Shown piece after piece: positions 1 to 10,259 of a DNA stretch of 64,000 nucleotides. The notes beneath the pieces are model-generated. The model was not told the DNA's origin. It worked only from the letters and a program-made list of their open reading frames with translations, and did not search any database. Source of the DNA: Alcanivorax profundi (GTDB taxonomy: Bacteria; Pseudomonadota; Gammaproteobacteria; Pseudomonadales; Alcanivoracaceae). How positions within the stretch are numbered: position 1 is the stretch's first letter; each line of letters begins with the position of its first letter. The stretch is from positions 1-64,000 of the forward strand of contig NZ_QYYA01000004.1 of the NCBI RefSeq assembly GCF_003597125.1. Reading direction: 5' to 3'. A program made the translations under genes and the position numbers.

Positions 1-84
1 CACTTGGGCCACACTGTGACCACGATCCGTCACCTGACGAACCGCCTCAATCTTGAATTCTTCGGGATAGCGCTTGCTGCTCAT
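1..84 (-). CDS. IS3-family transposase OrfA, N-terminal fragment cut by the window edge
   Basis: The minus strand from 84 reads MSSKRYPEEFKIEAVRQVTD followed by RGHSVAQV, 28 codons without a stop up to the window edge. Lys/Arg-rich 'YPEEFKxEAVRQV' followed by a helix-turn-helix is the hallmark of the HTH_Tnp_1 (OrfA) subunit of IS3 elements, which binds the inverted repeats and is joined to the DDE OrfB by frameshifting. OrfB should lie to the left, outside the window. Only the first part of the HTH is visible, so intactness cannot be judged. Confidence 0.85.
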   Translation of the reverse strand, partial: MSSKRYPEEFKIEAVRQVTDRGHSVAQV

Positions 85-147
85 GGATACCTCTCTGATT
101 GCCATTTTGGATGGCTGAAAGGTGTCTAGCAAACTGGTGGCGATTCA
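1..147 (-). mobile_element. Terminal part of an IS3-family insertion sequence
   Basis: Read on the minus strand, the segment begins at 147 with TGAATCGCCACC and continues through GTTTGCTAGACACC, which resembles the TGA-starting terminal inverted repeats of IS3-family elements. The transposase OrfA start lies 64 bases inside this end, a normal distance for the family. The other end is outside the window, so the exact element and the target duplication cannot be determined. Confidence 0.7.
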
Positions 148-861
148 CGCTTTCTTGTTCCCCCAGCCACACTCAAAGGAGATTCCAAGCTCTCCAGTCT
201 GCTCATATCTATATTTGTCTCCATAGTCATACCGTCGTTCTGCAACCGGCACTTCTCTGCGAGTGACACGCTCTTTGATCTGAATACTGCCGTTGATACC
301 CTGTTTCTCTAGGCAGATCTCAAAATCACGGCCATACCCTTTACGTCGTTCCGCAAGCACAAATCCCTGAAGAGCTGACATTTTTATGACCCAATCGGCT
401 AGTAACAGGGCTCTCTGGAGCGTCGTCTTAGTTGCAACAACTGGGACAGGGAGTGGTTTTCCGCTTCTCAGAAATCCATAGCGATCCACAAACCCCGATT
501 TCAGCAGTCTCTTTGTTTCTCCAGATTCAGCAGTAACCGATGCTCGAAGCCCTTTCGCTACATGCTTTAAAACCCCTTCGGGCAATTCTGGAGGAGTCTC
601 TTCCGGTTCAGCTATAGCCACGGGAGGATTGATGAAAACCAGGTCTTCCCCACTGAAGTCAGGAAGAGCAGGCTTAGGTCGCTTTTGGAGTCTCTCGGAC
701 AACCAGTACCCCTGTGGCGGACGAGGAATCTTCATCTTGACGCAGACTTTCCTGACAGCGACATCAGAAACGCCTAATTTTTCACCAACCTTGGTCATGG
801 GCATTGACCAAACCAACTCGTAAAGATCTTCTCTGGTAAGTTCCATCTCCAGCACTTCCAT
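145..861 (-). CDS. Hypothetical protein with HTH-like N-terminus, probably truncated by the IS
   Basis: A 238-residue ORF starts MEVLEMELTREDLYELVWSM; Met6 (846) is an alternative start. The stretch 'TREDLYELVWSxPMTKVGEKLGVSDVAVRKVCVKMKIPRPPQGYW' is a pattern I recognise from hypothetical proteins of integrative elements: a predicted helix-turn-helix around residues 20-45 followed by the PRPPxGYW signature. The rest (residues 110-238) carries no motif I can name. The TGA stop at 147-145 coincides with the first three bases of the IS terminus, so the native C-terminus may have been removed. DNA binding is an inference from the HTH-like helix only. Confidence 0.6.
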   Translation of the reverse strand: MEVLEMELTREDLYELVWSMPMTKVGEKLGVSDVAVRKVCVKMKIPRPPQGYWLSERLQKRPKPALPDFSGEDLVFINPPVAIAEPEETPPELPEGVLKHVAKGLRASVTAESGETKRLLKSGFVDRYGFLRSGKPLPVPVVATKTTLQRALLLADWVIKMSALQGFVLAERRKGYGRDFEICLEKQGINGSIQIKERVTRREVPVAERRYDYGDKYRYEQTGELGISFECGWGNKKA

Positions 862-1164
862 CAGCTCATATCTGGCGAGTATAGTTCACAAAATATACTA
901 AAAATCTTATACTTTTATTTGGAAATCGAGGCTTAATCGCGAGCAGACCCTGCATCTCATTTCGCACTTTTGTTATTTATAATCAATGGGTTACGCGCAC
1001 ACTGCATTTACTTGTGGCAAAAATCGCGATTCATACGTGGCAAGAATCGTCTAACTTATTGATTTCCCTAGACATGGTGTAACGCCACTAATGGCAACTC
1101 ACAAGAAAAAGACAAAGGGCGCTTCGGCGCTCTGCTGTCCCACAGTTTGAGTTATCGAAGTCCG

Positions 1165-1195
1165 AAACCCGCCAGGCTGGCAAGCCGGCGGGTTT
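1165..1195. terminator. Strong bidirectional-looking hairpin
   Basis: AAACCCGCC (1165-1173) pairs perfectly with GGCGGGTTT (1187-1195), with an inner GGC/GCC pair, and is followed by TCTCTGTTT. The A-run before and T-run after the stem fit an intrinsic terminator in either direction. No gene ends immediately upstream on the plus strand, so it may be a relic of a lost gene or belong to a small transcript. Confidence 0.55.
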
Positions 1196-1250
1196 CTCTG
1201 TTTAGGGGAACAGGATTTAATCGCCGTATTTTGGCTCTCGCAGATGCCTG

Positions 1251-1345
1251 TCTCGTGGGAGCCTGCTTGCAGGCGAATGTTGGTGCGCCAAGGACTATTC
1301 GCTTGCAAGCATACCCTGACGAGCACAGAGAGCTCCCACAAGAGA
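1251..1345. repeat. REP-like compound palindrome
   Basis: GTGGGAGC (1255-1262) pairs with GCTCCCAC (1332-1339). Inside it, GCTTGCAGGCGAAT (1265-1278) pairs with ATTCGCTTGCAAGC (1297-1310) at 13 of 14 positions. The same GTGGGAGC..TGCAAGCGAA words recur near 49170. The pattern is that of Pseudomonas-type REP elements, which are mobilised by RAYT transposases; a RAYT pseudogene lies at the right edge of this window. Confidence 0.65.
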
Positions 1346-1583
1346 AAGCGCCTCCGCCTCCTCAGGACCTTCATGAAACGGTGGGACAGCCGTGGCGCTT
1401 CGGAGCTCTTTTTTCTTTTTGGGTTCAGTGTTCTCTGTGGTGAAAACGCTTTTGATCCAAGCACGGAATCGCACCGCGAGCGACCCTCCTACGGAAGGGC
1501 AGAAGGAGTCAATCGGGCTGTTCCCGCTACCGCGATGAACCTTTTTATCGTTTGAGCAACGGATTTATCGCGTTCGAACAACC

Positions 1584-1611
1584 ACTCCCACTGAAGGCCT
1601 TCAGTGGGAGT
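1584..1611. repeat. Perfect 28-bp palindrome
   Basis: ACTCCCACTGAAGG at 1584-1597 is followed directly by its exact reverse complement at 1598-1611 with no loop. No T-run follows, so it is not a typical terminator. It is immediately followed by a REP-like unit GAGCGGCGGTTCCGCCGCGATG (about 1621-1642), itself palindromic. It lies some 95 bases beyond the stop codon of the minus-strand lipoprotein gene. Confidence 0.75.
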
Positions 1612-1704
1612 TCCATTATCGGAGCGGCGGTTCCGCCGCGATGGGGCTGCCGGCAGATCAACGACCTCCGGCAGCGGATAGATGGCTTCATGATCGCGTC
1701 AATT

Positions 1705-4088
1705 TCAGCGCGCGTATTGCCAGCGCAAGATCGGGGTCGCATTGCCGTCATCGATTAGCCACACGCTGCTGCCGTCATCATTGGCAATAGCACTGATATC
1801 CCAGCTGTCGCTGTCATCACCGTCGCCATTCGGGTCAGTGTAGGTGGCTAGCTGCTTCAGCTCAGCCTGGGTTTTGCCCGGAATCAATATTGTCGGGTCA
1901 CTGCCTACTGCATTCAGCTCAAGCGAACTGGCATCAAGATTCCAGAGACCGGCCATCGGATACAAAGTATCAGCCAAGTTACCGACAAGCCCACCCAGAA
2001 GGGTATCCGGGCCGGAGGCAAGTTGGCTATTCGAATAGCTGGTTTCCACCGTGAAACCACTCAGATTCCCAACCAGGCCACCGACACGATCTTCACCCAC
2101 GACCTGTGCGGCGACGTAATTGTTATAAAACGACGAGGCGTGAAGGTTGCCGGCCAATCCTCCAACCGAATTTGTGCCGCTGACAGTCCCTGTCACGTAG
2201 CACTCACGGATGCTACTGTAACCGCCGTTTCCGACCACCCCCCCCACATTCACCCCGCCTGACACGGAGACATGCTCTAGCCCCAAACGAACAACAGAAC
2301 TGCTGGGACTCAGATTTTTCCAAAGGCCGATACTCGACTGACTTGGTCGGTTAATCGTCAACCCGGATACAACATTACCCAGTCCCTCGAAGCGGCTACT
2401 CAAGTTCGGCAATGACTCAAAGCCCATAAAGGTCTCTTCTGTTCCGGCATCACCATCATGGTCCCCCATGTTCCAGTAGGCCGTGGCACGGGCATCCAGA
2501 TCATTCAGCAAGGCATAGTTAGCGGGGGAAGCGATTGCCTGCAGTTCCTGCAGGGTCGTGACAGGCTCATAGACCTTGGCCAGGTCGTATTTCACCCGCA
2601 ATGGCCCCGGATTAGCCGGCAGGTAAGGCGAGGTCTGGCTGCGGACATTGGCCCACACCGGGCTGGCAGATTCTCCGTTCAGTACGGTAACCACCTCGTC
2701 ACTGATCAGCTCGGACAAGGTCAACCCCGTGGCCACGACCGAATCTGCGGGCGCGTCGCTTGAGCCCACCCCCGGGATACCGGTGTTGCTGTCCGTGGCC
2801 CAGTAACTGGTGCGTACCGTCCCCGTAGCGTGATTGAAGCCGAGCAAACCTCCGATGGCGTCCGCACTAGAAACGCCCACTCCACCGCTCGCCCAGCTGG
2901 CCTCAATCTCTGCCCCTGCCCAGTTTTGCCCGACCAGGCCACCCGCAGTAGCATTATTCGCCACCACCTCCCCGGAGGCCCATGCATGACGGATCTGGCC
3001 GTAATTTGTCCCGACCAGGCCACCGACAACCCAATTCCCATTGACCGCCCCGCTGGCCCAGGATTCGCTGATCACACTGTCTCCCGCACGGTTTTGGCCC
3101 GCCAGACCTCCGATGGAAGACCCCGTCGCGGTTACCTCCCCGGTCGCGCTGGACAGACTCACGGTCCCGTAGGTGTATCCCGCCAAGCCCCCCACTGTAC
3201 TGTGACCGGACACATCGGCCGCGCTGGAAACCCGAAGCAGGGCGCCATGGCTGGTGCCCACCAGGCCACCGACGCGGTCATAGCCATGGACAGTGCCGGT
3301 CACCTCAAGATGGCGAATCCGCGACTGGCTGTCTGCGTAGCCAAACAGGCCCACGTCACTCTCGTCAGCGCGACTGATATACAGGTCGCTAATACGATGA
3401 CCCAGGCCCTCCAGGGCGCCACTGAACGGCGTCGTTTCGCTGCCCACCGGTTGAAACCCTGCGAAAACCGCAATGCCATAATCGTTCCAGCCCGTAGTAC
3501 CAGAGGCATCAATGTCTGTCCCCAACGCATAATGCGCGGTCAGATCATTGGCCATGCCCTGCAGGGTCTGCCCGCTGCCACTCTCGTCACCCAGCTCGGT
3601 GATCACCAGCCAGGTCGTCCCGACCAGATCCTCACTGCCCTGATGGGTCACCAGGGTATTCCCGGCGGGCAGCGTCACCGGCGCCGTTACCCGGTAGTCC
3701 GCCCCGGCACCGTCCGCCGTGCCCTGACCGTATTTGAGTACCAGCGCGCCCACATTCAGGGGCTGGTCGATATGAATATCCCCGGCCGATGACAGGGTCA
3801 GGGTGTACACCGATGCTGCCGTGACACCCAGATCCAGCACCAGCGCATCGCCGCGGCTGTTGATGGTCACATCGCCATTTTCCAGCTGCAAGGCCACCTC
3901 GCCGAGTTGCTCCATGGACAACGCCACCCCGGCGGGCAGCGTCCAGGTGCAGTTGGTATTACTGCTCTCACAGCTGACGCTGGCCCGCGGCGATCCTGGC
4001 GCCGCTCCGCCGCCCCCCCGCCACTGCCACCCCCACCACAAGCGGCCAATGCCGCGGCGATCATTGCAACGCTAATTCCCTTTTTCAT
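1705..4088 (-). CDS. GLUG-repeat surface lipoprotein, frame broken in a C7 tract
   Basis: From 4088 the minus strand encodes MKKGISVAMIAAALAACGGG, a textbook lipoprotein signal with lipobox LAAC. The long body (about 770 residues ending at 1705) is in another frame. The two frames join at a run of seven Cs (4013-4019; Gs on the coding strand): one extra base would give a continuous product of about 795 residues. The body has many 'VGGLVG/IGGLAGxN' units (GLUG motif), found in large surface adhesins and bacterial immunoglobulin-like proteins. Met-less translation from a TTG at 4041 is possible but would lack export signals. The shift is a sequencing error, a true mutation or a phase-variable switch; I cannot tell which. 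Confidence 0.75.
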
Positions 4089-4429
4089 CTTTATGCTCCC
4101 CATGCCTCAAGCTCCCTGCACAGAGAGCCAACCGATGTGATTCCCGCATTGTCACGAACAAGCGGCCACACAACTTCCCGCATTGGTATGAATTTCAGAT
4201 TGGCCACCGCCGATCCTTGGAACCAGGGGGAGCATGCCTGCACGCGAAAAGAGCGAGAACATTGCCTGGGGAAGACACCGCTCACGAAAGGTCGATGACC
4301 ACCCATCACAAGCGCTTAAACTTTAATCAATTCCCGGGAATTCCCGTTTGTTTTACGCCGACATCGTTGGCAACATGGAAGTGAGCTGTGACGTAGCCCG
4401 GCTCTCTCAATACCATCAGGAGGCTTCGC
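4089..4429. other. 341-bp intergenic region between divergent genes
   Basis: It separates the lipoprotein gene (minus) from the small acidic gene (plus), so it should hold two promoters. The only structure I see is the perfect 14-bp palindrome AATTCCCGGGAATT at 4329-4342, with a partial third arm TTCCCG directly after it. No ORF with a start signal is present. Confidence 0.5.
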
Positions 4430-4654
4430 ATGAGCGATTACGAAAAAGACGAGTACCTGAAAGAAGAGTACCTGCAAGAAGCCGAGGATCTGCTGGAAAC
4501 CATTGAGCAGGTGGAAGAGACTCTGACCGTAATGTCAAAGGTCGTGGGTCAGCTGAAAGAACAGGTGGCCTCCCACCTGGACACAGACACCATCGAAATG
4601 AGTGCCGAAGAATTTCTGGAGCAATGCGAAAACCTGGAAGGGACCTGGCACTGA
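4430..4654 (+). CDS. Small acidic coiled-coil protein
   Basis: A 74-residue protein preceded by a perfect AGGAGG 6 bases upstream of its ATG. It is strongly acidic (Glu/Asp-rich), has a single heptad-like helix from about residue 8 to 50 (LQEAEDLLETIEQVEETL..), and ends in CENLEGTWH. There is no signal peptide or membrane segment, so it should be cytosolic. I do not recognise the family. The strong ribosome binding site and the terminator-like hairpin just downstream argue that it is a real, monocistronic gene. Confidence 0.75.
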   Translation: MSDYEKDEYLKEEYLQEAEDLLETIEQVEETLTVMSKVVGQLKEQVASHLDTDTIEMSAEEFLEQCENLEGTWH

Positions 4655-4708
4655 TACTGATCTCCCGCTAACGGGACATCACGGCGCGGGACACCCCCGC
4701 CCCTGACA

Positions 4709-4731
4709 AGGGCCGCACCGACGGCCCTCTT
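4709..4731 (+). terminator. Hairpin after the small acidic gene
   Basis: AGGGCCG (4709-4715) and CGGCCCT (4722-4728) form a 7-bp stem with a CACCGA loop, followed by CTT. It lies between two convergent genes (small acidic protein and amidohydrolase) and could serve both. The T-tract is short, so efficiency is uncertain. Confidence 0.45.
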
Positions 4732-4771
4732 GAATCGCGACTCGCGACACCGTCGCCGACTCACTGCCTGC

Positions 4772-6496
4772 CTACTGCGCAGACAGTGCCGGATCTTCCA
4801 CCCCATCCGGGTAGCGGCGTACCCCACCGATCCAGGTGCCTCTCACCTGAATATCTCTCCACTGCGCGATATTGTCCCTGGGATCCCGATCCAGCCACAC
4901 CAGATCGGCCAACATCCCCACCCGCAGCTGACCGACCCGGTCCTGCACCCCCAGCTGTCGCGCTGCATCGACGGTCACCGCCTGCAAGGCCCGCTCAACA
5001 TTCACCGACTGGCCCGCCCCCAGCGTTGCCCCCGACGAGGTCTCGCGGTGCACCGCATTCCAGACCATCAGCAACGGCTGATACGGCACGATGGGAGAAT
5101 CTGCATGCAAGGTAAAACGCAATCCCAACTGCTCAGCCTCTGCCAGCGGGCTGATCCGTCGCGCCCGCTCCGGGCCAAGGAAGATGTCGCGGTGGCGGTC
5201 CCCCCAGTAATAGACATGGGCATTGAAAAACGAGGGGATGACCTCCAACGCCTTCATACGCTCCAGCTGGGCTGTTGTGCTGGTCTGCGCATGAATCAAC
5301 ACCGGTGGTTTGCGGATCGTCGGGCACTGCTGTCGGGCAGCGGCCACGGCGTCCAGCGCCAGCGTAATTGCCGCATCGCCATTGGCATGAATCGCCACCT
5401 GACGATCCTGACAATGAAAACGTGTTACCTGTTCAGTCAGATCAGCTCCCGACAAGGTCGGGAAGCCCAGGTAATCCGGCGGATAATCCTCCGGGACGGT
5501 GTAATAGGGCTCGCTGAGAAAACCGGTATAACCCTGCAGGGAACCATCGGCCACCAGTTTGACCGGCCCAAGGTGGATGCGGTCGCTGCCAGGCAGAGTC
5601 AGTGCACCCGACCCGCGCAAGGTTTCCGCTTCAGCATCGGGCCAGAGACTCAAACGCAAGGGAATGACCCCCAGCCGCAACGCCGGTTTCAGCGCCCGCA
5701 GGCTCGCCGGATCCGCCAGCCCATTCTGGGCAAAGGTAATGCCACGGGCCAGGTACTGGTGTGATGCCCGGTTCAGTACGCGCAAGCCGTCCATGCCGGA
5801 CAACGCCAGCATCGACGCACGCACCGGTGAAAAGGCCGTTTCTGCCAGCAGGCCATTCAGACGTCCATCTGCGTCGCGACCGTAAAACCCACCCTGCGGG
5901 TCCGGTACCTCTTCCGGGATCGACATGGCCGCAAGCCCGGCACTGTTTAACACCCCCAGATGCCCGGAAATGTGCATGACCATCACCGGCCGGCTGTCGC
6001 TGACCGTGTCCAGTTCATCCCGGGTGGGGTAACGCTGCTCACCGATAGTGGTGTCATCAAAACCGTAGGCCAACAGTGGCCCCTCTGGCCGGCGCTGGGC
6101 CAACAACCGCAAACGCTCCAACAAGGTATCGATGCTGTACAGGTCACCAATGGGTGGGCTATTGGCATCCACCGCCACCGCTGACAGCCCCTCGCCCGGA
6201 AAATGACCGTGGGCATCGATAAAGCCGGGCATCAGGGTGCCGCCTTCCAGATCAATCACCTGCACATCACGACTGACCTGCTGACGCAGCACCTTCACCT
6301 CGCCCAACGCGACAATCTCGCCACGCTTGACCAGCATGGCTGATGCCTCTGGCTGTGCCGGGTCCATGGTGACCACTGTGCCGTTAAAAAATAGCTGCGC
6401 GGGGGGCGCCGGCGGGTTGAACCAGCGGTAAACACCCGCCAGCCCGACCAACACCACCGCCAGCACGGCACCCAGAACCCAGAGCCAGATCTTCAT
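4772..6496 (-). CDS. Membrane-anchored amidohydrolase (YtcJ-like, amidohydrolase family 3)
   Basis: A 574-residue protein. An N-terminal hydrophobic segment (residues 4-25) looks like an uncleaved anchor or signal. The metal-binding 'PGFIDAHGHFPG' motif follows near residue 93, then 'MVMHISGHLGVLNSAGL', 'KLVADGSLQGYTG', 'AIHANGDAAI' and a C-terminal 'ADSPIVPYQPL', all in the order of the YtcJ-type amidohydrolase_3 family. Such enzymes hydrolyse amide or formyl groups in exported or cytosolic pools; the substrate is unknown. ATG at 6496 is chosen; an in-frame TTG at 6502 sits at a better distance from GGAG, so the start is uncertain. The gene is divergent from the acetolactate synthase-like gene. 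Confidence 0.85.
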   Translation of the reverse strand: MKIWLWVLGAVLAVVLVGLAGVYRWFNPPAPPAQLFFNGTVVTMDPAQPEASAMLVKRGEIVALGEVKVLRQQVSRDVQVIDLEGGTLMPGFIDAHGHFPGEGLSAVAVDANSPPIGDLYSIDTLLERLRLLAQRRPEGPLLAYGFDDTTIGEQRYPTRDELDTVSDSRPVMVMHISGHLGVLNSAGLAAMSIPEEVPDPQGGFYGRDADGRLNGLLAETAFSPVRASMLALSGMDGLRVLNRASHQYLARGITFAQNGLADPASLRALKPALRLGVIPLRLSLWPDAEAETLRGSGALTLPGSDRIHLGPVKLVADGSLQGYTGFLSEPYYTVPEDYPPDYLGFPTLSGADLTEQVTRFHCQDRQVAIHANGDAAITLALDAVAAARQQCPTIRKPPVLIHAQTSTTAQLERMKALEVIPSFFNAHVYYWGDRHRDIFLGPERARRISPLAEAEQLGLRFTLHADSPIVPYQPLLMVWNAVHRETSSGATLGAGQSVNVERALQAVTVDAARQLGVQDRVGQLRVGMLADLVWLDRDPRDNIAQWRDIQVRGTWIGGVRRYPDGVEDPALSAQ

Positions 6497-6814
6497 GGGC
6501 AATTGTTACTCCGACCAGACAAGGTTGATGCGCAGACTGTGCACCGCCTGTGCGGCGTGCACAACCCGGCACACACATTCCCATCACATTTGTTAATGAA
6601 ACGGATCAAGCAACTGCATACCGATGAGCATGTCGACGCGCTATAGTGAACCTCGCAACGATCTTGATGCATCCAATTGGTGCGCATTTTGTGCACCAAA
6701 TAAAGGAAAAGGCGGCATTATCCTTGCATTAACCGCGTTGACACTTGATTGCCACCCTATGTGGAGCCCGCAACGGCCAGGGAGCCGGACGGGTACAACC
6801 GGAGACAGAGAAAC
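6497..6814. promoter_or_regulatory. Divergent control region with two GTGCAC-type inverted repeats
   Basis: The 318-bp region between the amidohydrolase and TPP-enzyme genes contains TGTGCAC (6538-6544) facing GTGCACA (6557-6563) across 12 bases, and TTGGTGC (6677-6683) facing GCACCAA (6693-6699) across 9 bases. Both are centred on GTGC/GCAC words and could be operators for one regulator. A TTGACA at 6738-6743 may be a -35 element for the plus-strand gene, but no well-spaced -10 follows. No regulator gene is adjacent. Confidence 0.45.
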
Positions 6815-8455
<1,641 letters not shown>

Positions 8456-8462
8456 TCTTCAT

Positions 8463-8498
8463 CCCGGACGGCTTAAGCAGCCTGCGCCGTCCGGGGTT
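8463..8498 (+). terminator. Hairpin between the TPP-enzyme and aldehyde dehydrogenase genes
   Basis: CCCGGACGG (8463-8471) pairs perfectly with CCGTCCGGG (8487-8495), followed by GTTTGATTG. The T-tract is weak, so it may attenuate rather than end transcription into the downstream gene. Confidence 0.45.
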
Positions 8499-8585
8499 TG
8501 ATTGTAGCGTCGCACGTCCGACGTCCGACGCTTTAAAAGATAGCCAAACACCTCATGGCCCCACCAACGCCATCAAGGAACAAAC

Positions 8586-10016
8586 ATGCTAAAAGACGCT
8601 TACCCCTACTATCTGGCCAACGAGGCCGTGTTCGCCAACCAGGATCTGGAAGTCACCGACAAATACAGCGGTGATGTTGCCACCCGCGTGGCCATGGCTG
8701 ATGCCGCCACCATTGATCAAGCCATTGAGGCGGCCGACAAGGCCAGTGCCGCCATGGCCGCACTGGCGCCCTACGAGCGGCAGGAAATTCTCTATCACTG
8801 TGTGAAACGTTTTCAGGAACGGTTTGACGAACTGGCCGAAGCCCTGTGCATCGAAGCGGGCAAACCCATCAAGGATGCCCGTGGTGAAGTGACTCGCCTG
8901 ATCGACACCTTCCGCGTCGCCGCTGAAGAAGCCGTACGCATCGAAGGGGAAGTGCTGAACCTGGAAATTTCCGCCCGCGCCAAAGGCTACCGGGGCATGG
9001 TGAAACGGGTCCCCATTGGTCCCTGTTCCTTTATTTCACCGTTCAACTTTCCCCTGAACCTGGCGGCCCACAAGGTTGCCCCGGCCATCGCTGCCGGCTG
9101 CCCCTTTGTACTCAAGCCAGCCAGCCGAACCCCCATTGGCGCCATCATCATCGGCGAAGTGCTGGCGGAGACCGCGCTGCCCAAGGGCGCCTTCTCGGTA
9201 CTGCCCTGCCACCGCGACGGCGCCGACCTGTTCACCACCGACGATCGTTTCAAATTGCTGAGCTTCACCGGTAGCCCGGATGTGGGCTGGGACCTGAAAG
9301 CCCGTGCCGGCAAGAAACCAGTGATTCTGGAACTTGGCGGTAACGCCGCCGTGGTAGTTGATGAAGATGCCGACCTCAACGACGCGGTCGAGCGCATTGT
9401 GTTTGGCGCTTTCTATCAGTCAGGCCAGAGCTGCATCGGCGTACAGCGCATCATGATCCACGACAAGGTCTACGACGCCCTGAAATCGAAACTGGTGGAA
9501 AAGACCGCGTCCCTGAAAATGGGCGACCCGAAGGACGAGGACACCTTTATTGGCCCGGTGATTTCCGAAGGCGAAGCGAGCCGCCTGGAAAACTGGATCA
9601 ATGAAGCCGTGGACGCCGGCGCCACCCTGCTCACCGGCGGCAAGCGCAATGGCGCCATGCTGGAAGCCACCCTGCTGGAAGATGCCCCGGCCGGCACCCA
9701 CATTGTGGAAGAAGAAGCCTTTGGCCCGGTTGCCGTGATCAGCCGCTTCAGCGATTTCGACGCCGCCCTGCAAGCCATCAACGATTCCAAGTTCGGGCTG
9801 CAGGCGGGCATCTTCACCCGTGATCTGTACAAGGCCCAGAAAGCCTGGGATGTATTGGAAGTAGGAGGCGTGGTGATCGGTGACGTGCCGAGCTGGCGGG
9901 TCGACAACATGCCCTATGGCGGCGTGAAGGACTCCGGGCTCGGCCGCGAGGGGATCCGCTGGGCCATCAACGACATGACCGAAGAGCGACTGCTGGTGAT
10001 TCGCACACCGCAGTAA
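8586..10016 (+). CDS. NAD(P)-dependent aldehyde dehydrogenase
   Basis: A 476-residue class 3-type ALDH superfamily member. Visible elements are the cofactor-site 'SPFNFPLNLAAHKVAPAIAAGCPFVLKPA', the Rossmann 'SFTGSPDVG', the general-base glutamate in 'LELGGNAA', the catalytic cysteine in 'QSGQSCIGVQR' and the C-terminal 'NMPYGGVKDSGLGREG'. It oxidises an aldehyde to the acid or acyl form. Its length is normal and no key residue is missing. It lies in the same direction as, and 130 bases after, the acetolactate synthase-like gene, which suggests co-function in metabolism of a keto-acid-derived aldehyde; that link is inference. Confidence 0.9.
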   Translation: MLKDAYPYYLANEAVFANQDLEVTDKYSGDVATRVAMADAATIDQAIEAADKASAAMAALAPYERQEILYHCVKRFQERFDELAEALCIEAGKPIKDARGEVTRLIDTFRVAAEEAVRIEGEVLNLEISARAKGYRGMVKRVPIGPCSFISPFNFPLNLAAHKVAPAIAAGCPFVLKPASRTPIGAIIIGEVLAETALPKGAFSVLPCHRDGADLFTTDDRFKLLSFTGSPDVGWDLKARAGKKPVILELGGNAAVVVDEDADLNDAVERIVFGAFYQSGQSCIGVQRIMIHDKVYDALKSKLVEKTASLKMGDPKDEDTFIGPVISEGEASRLENWINEAVDAGATLLTGGKRNGAMLEATLLEDAPAGTHIVEEEAFGPVAVISRFSDFDAALQAINDSKFGLQAGIFTRDLYKAQKAWDVLEVGGVVIGDVPSWRVDNMPYGGVKDSGLGREGIRWAINDMTEERLLVIRTPQ

Positions 10017-10022
10017 ACGACA

Positions 10023-10049
10023 GGCGCATCCGCCACTGGCGGGTGCGCC
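10023..10049 (+). terminator. Hairpin after the aldehyde dehydrogenase gene
   Basis: GGCGCATCCGCC (10023-10034) pairs with GGCGGGTGCGCC (10038-10049), 12 pairs with one G-U wobble and a 3-base loop, 7 bases after the stop codon. It is followed by A-runs, not Ts, so on the plus strand it is not a canonical intrinsic terminator; it could act by blocking or be bidirectional. Confidence 0.4.
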
Positions 10050-10198
10050 AAAAACTGCACTAAAAAACCGTTAATACCAATAACAACACCGCTTATCCTG
10101 AAGTGAACGCCATTCATCTCTGTTTTACACTGTATTAACGCCTATTCCATTTACCAATCCTTACCCAGGCCATATGGTTGTTATCGTTAATTACATCC

Positions 10199-10214
10199 TG
10201 TGACACAAGTCACA
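10199..10214. promoter_or_regulatory. CRP/Vfr-type binding site upstream of the pilus operon
   Basis: TGTGACACAAGTCACA matches the consensus TGTGA-N6-TCACA exactly in both half-sites. It lies about 50 bases before the pilin start codon, with an AT-rich TTTTAAAT stretch right after it. cAMP-CRP (Vfr in pseudomonads) control of the pilus is therefore likely. Whether it activates or represses depends on the true transcription start, which I cannot place. Confidence 0.7.
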
Positions 10215-10259
10215 CTTTTAAATCGGCTACCCCACGCTTCAATGGGAATGGAGAAGAAC

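Larger units (their letters stand above)
862..1704. other. 843-bp intergenic stretch with REP-like palindromes, no gene seen
   Basis: The part from 862 to 1100 is AT-richer and holds no convincing ORF. From 1120 onward it is a series of hairpins and REP-like repeats (listed separately). Short ORFs exist on both strands between 1099 and 1555, but they translate the palindromic repeats themselves (Arg/Leu-rich products, no start signals) and I do not consider them genes. Confidence 0.6.

Noticed and set aside
1099-1555. Short overlapping ORFs on both strands in the first intergenic region
   Set aside because: They translate REP-like palindromes and a hairpin, with no ribosome binding site.
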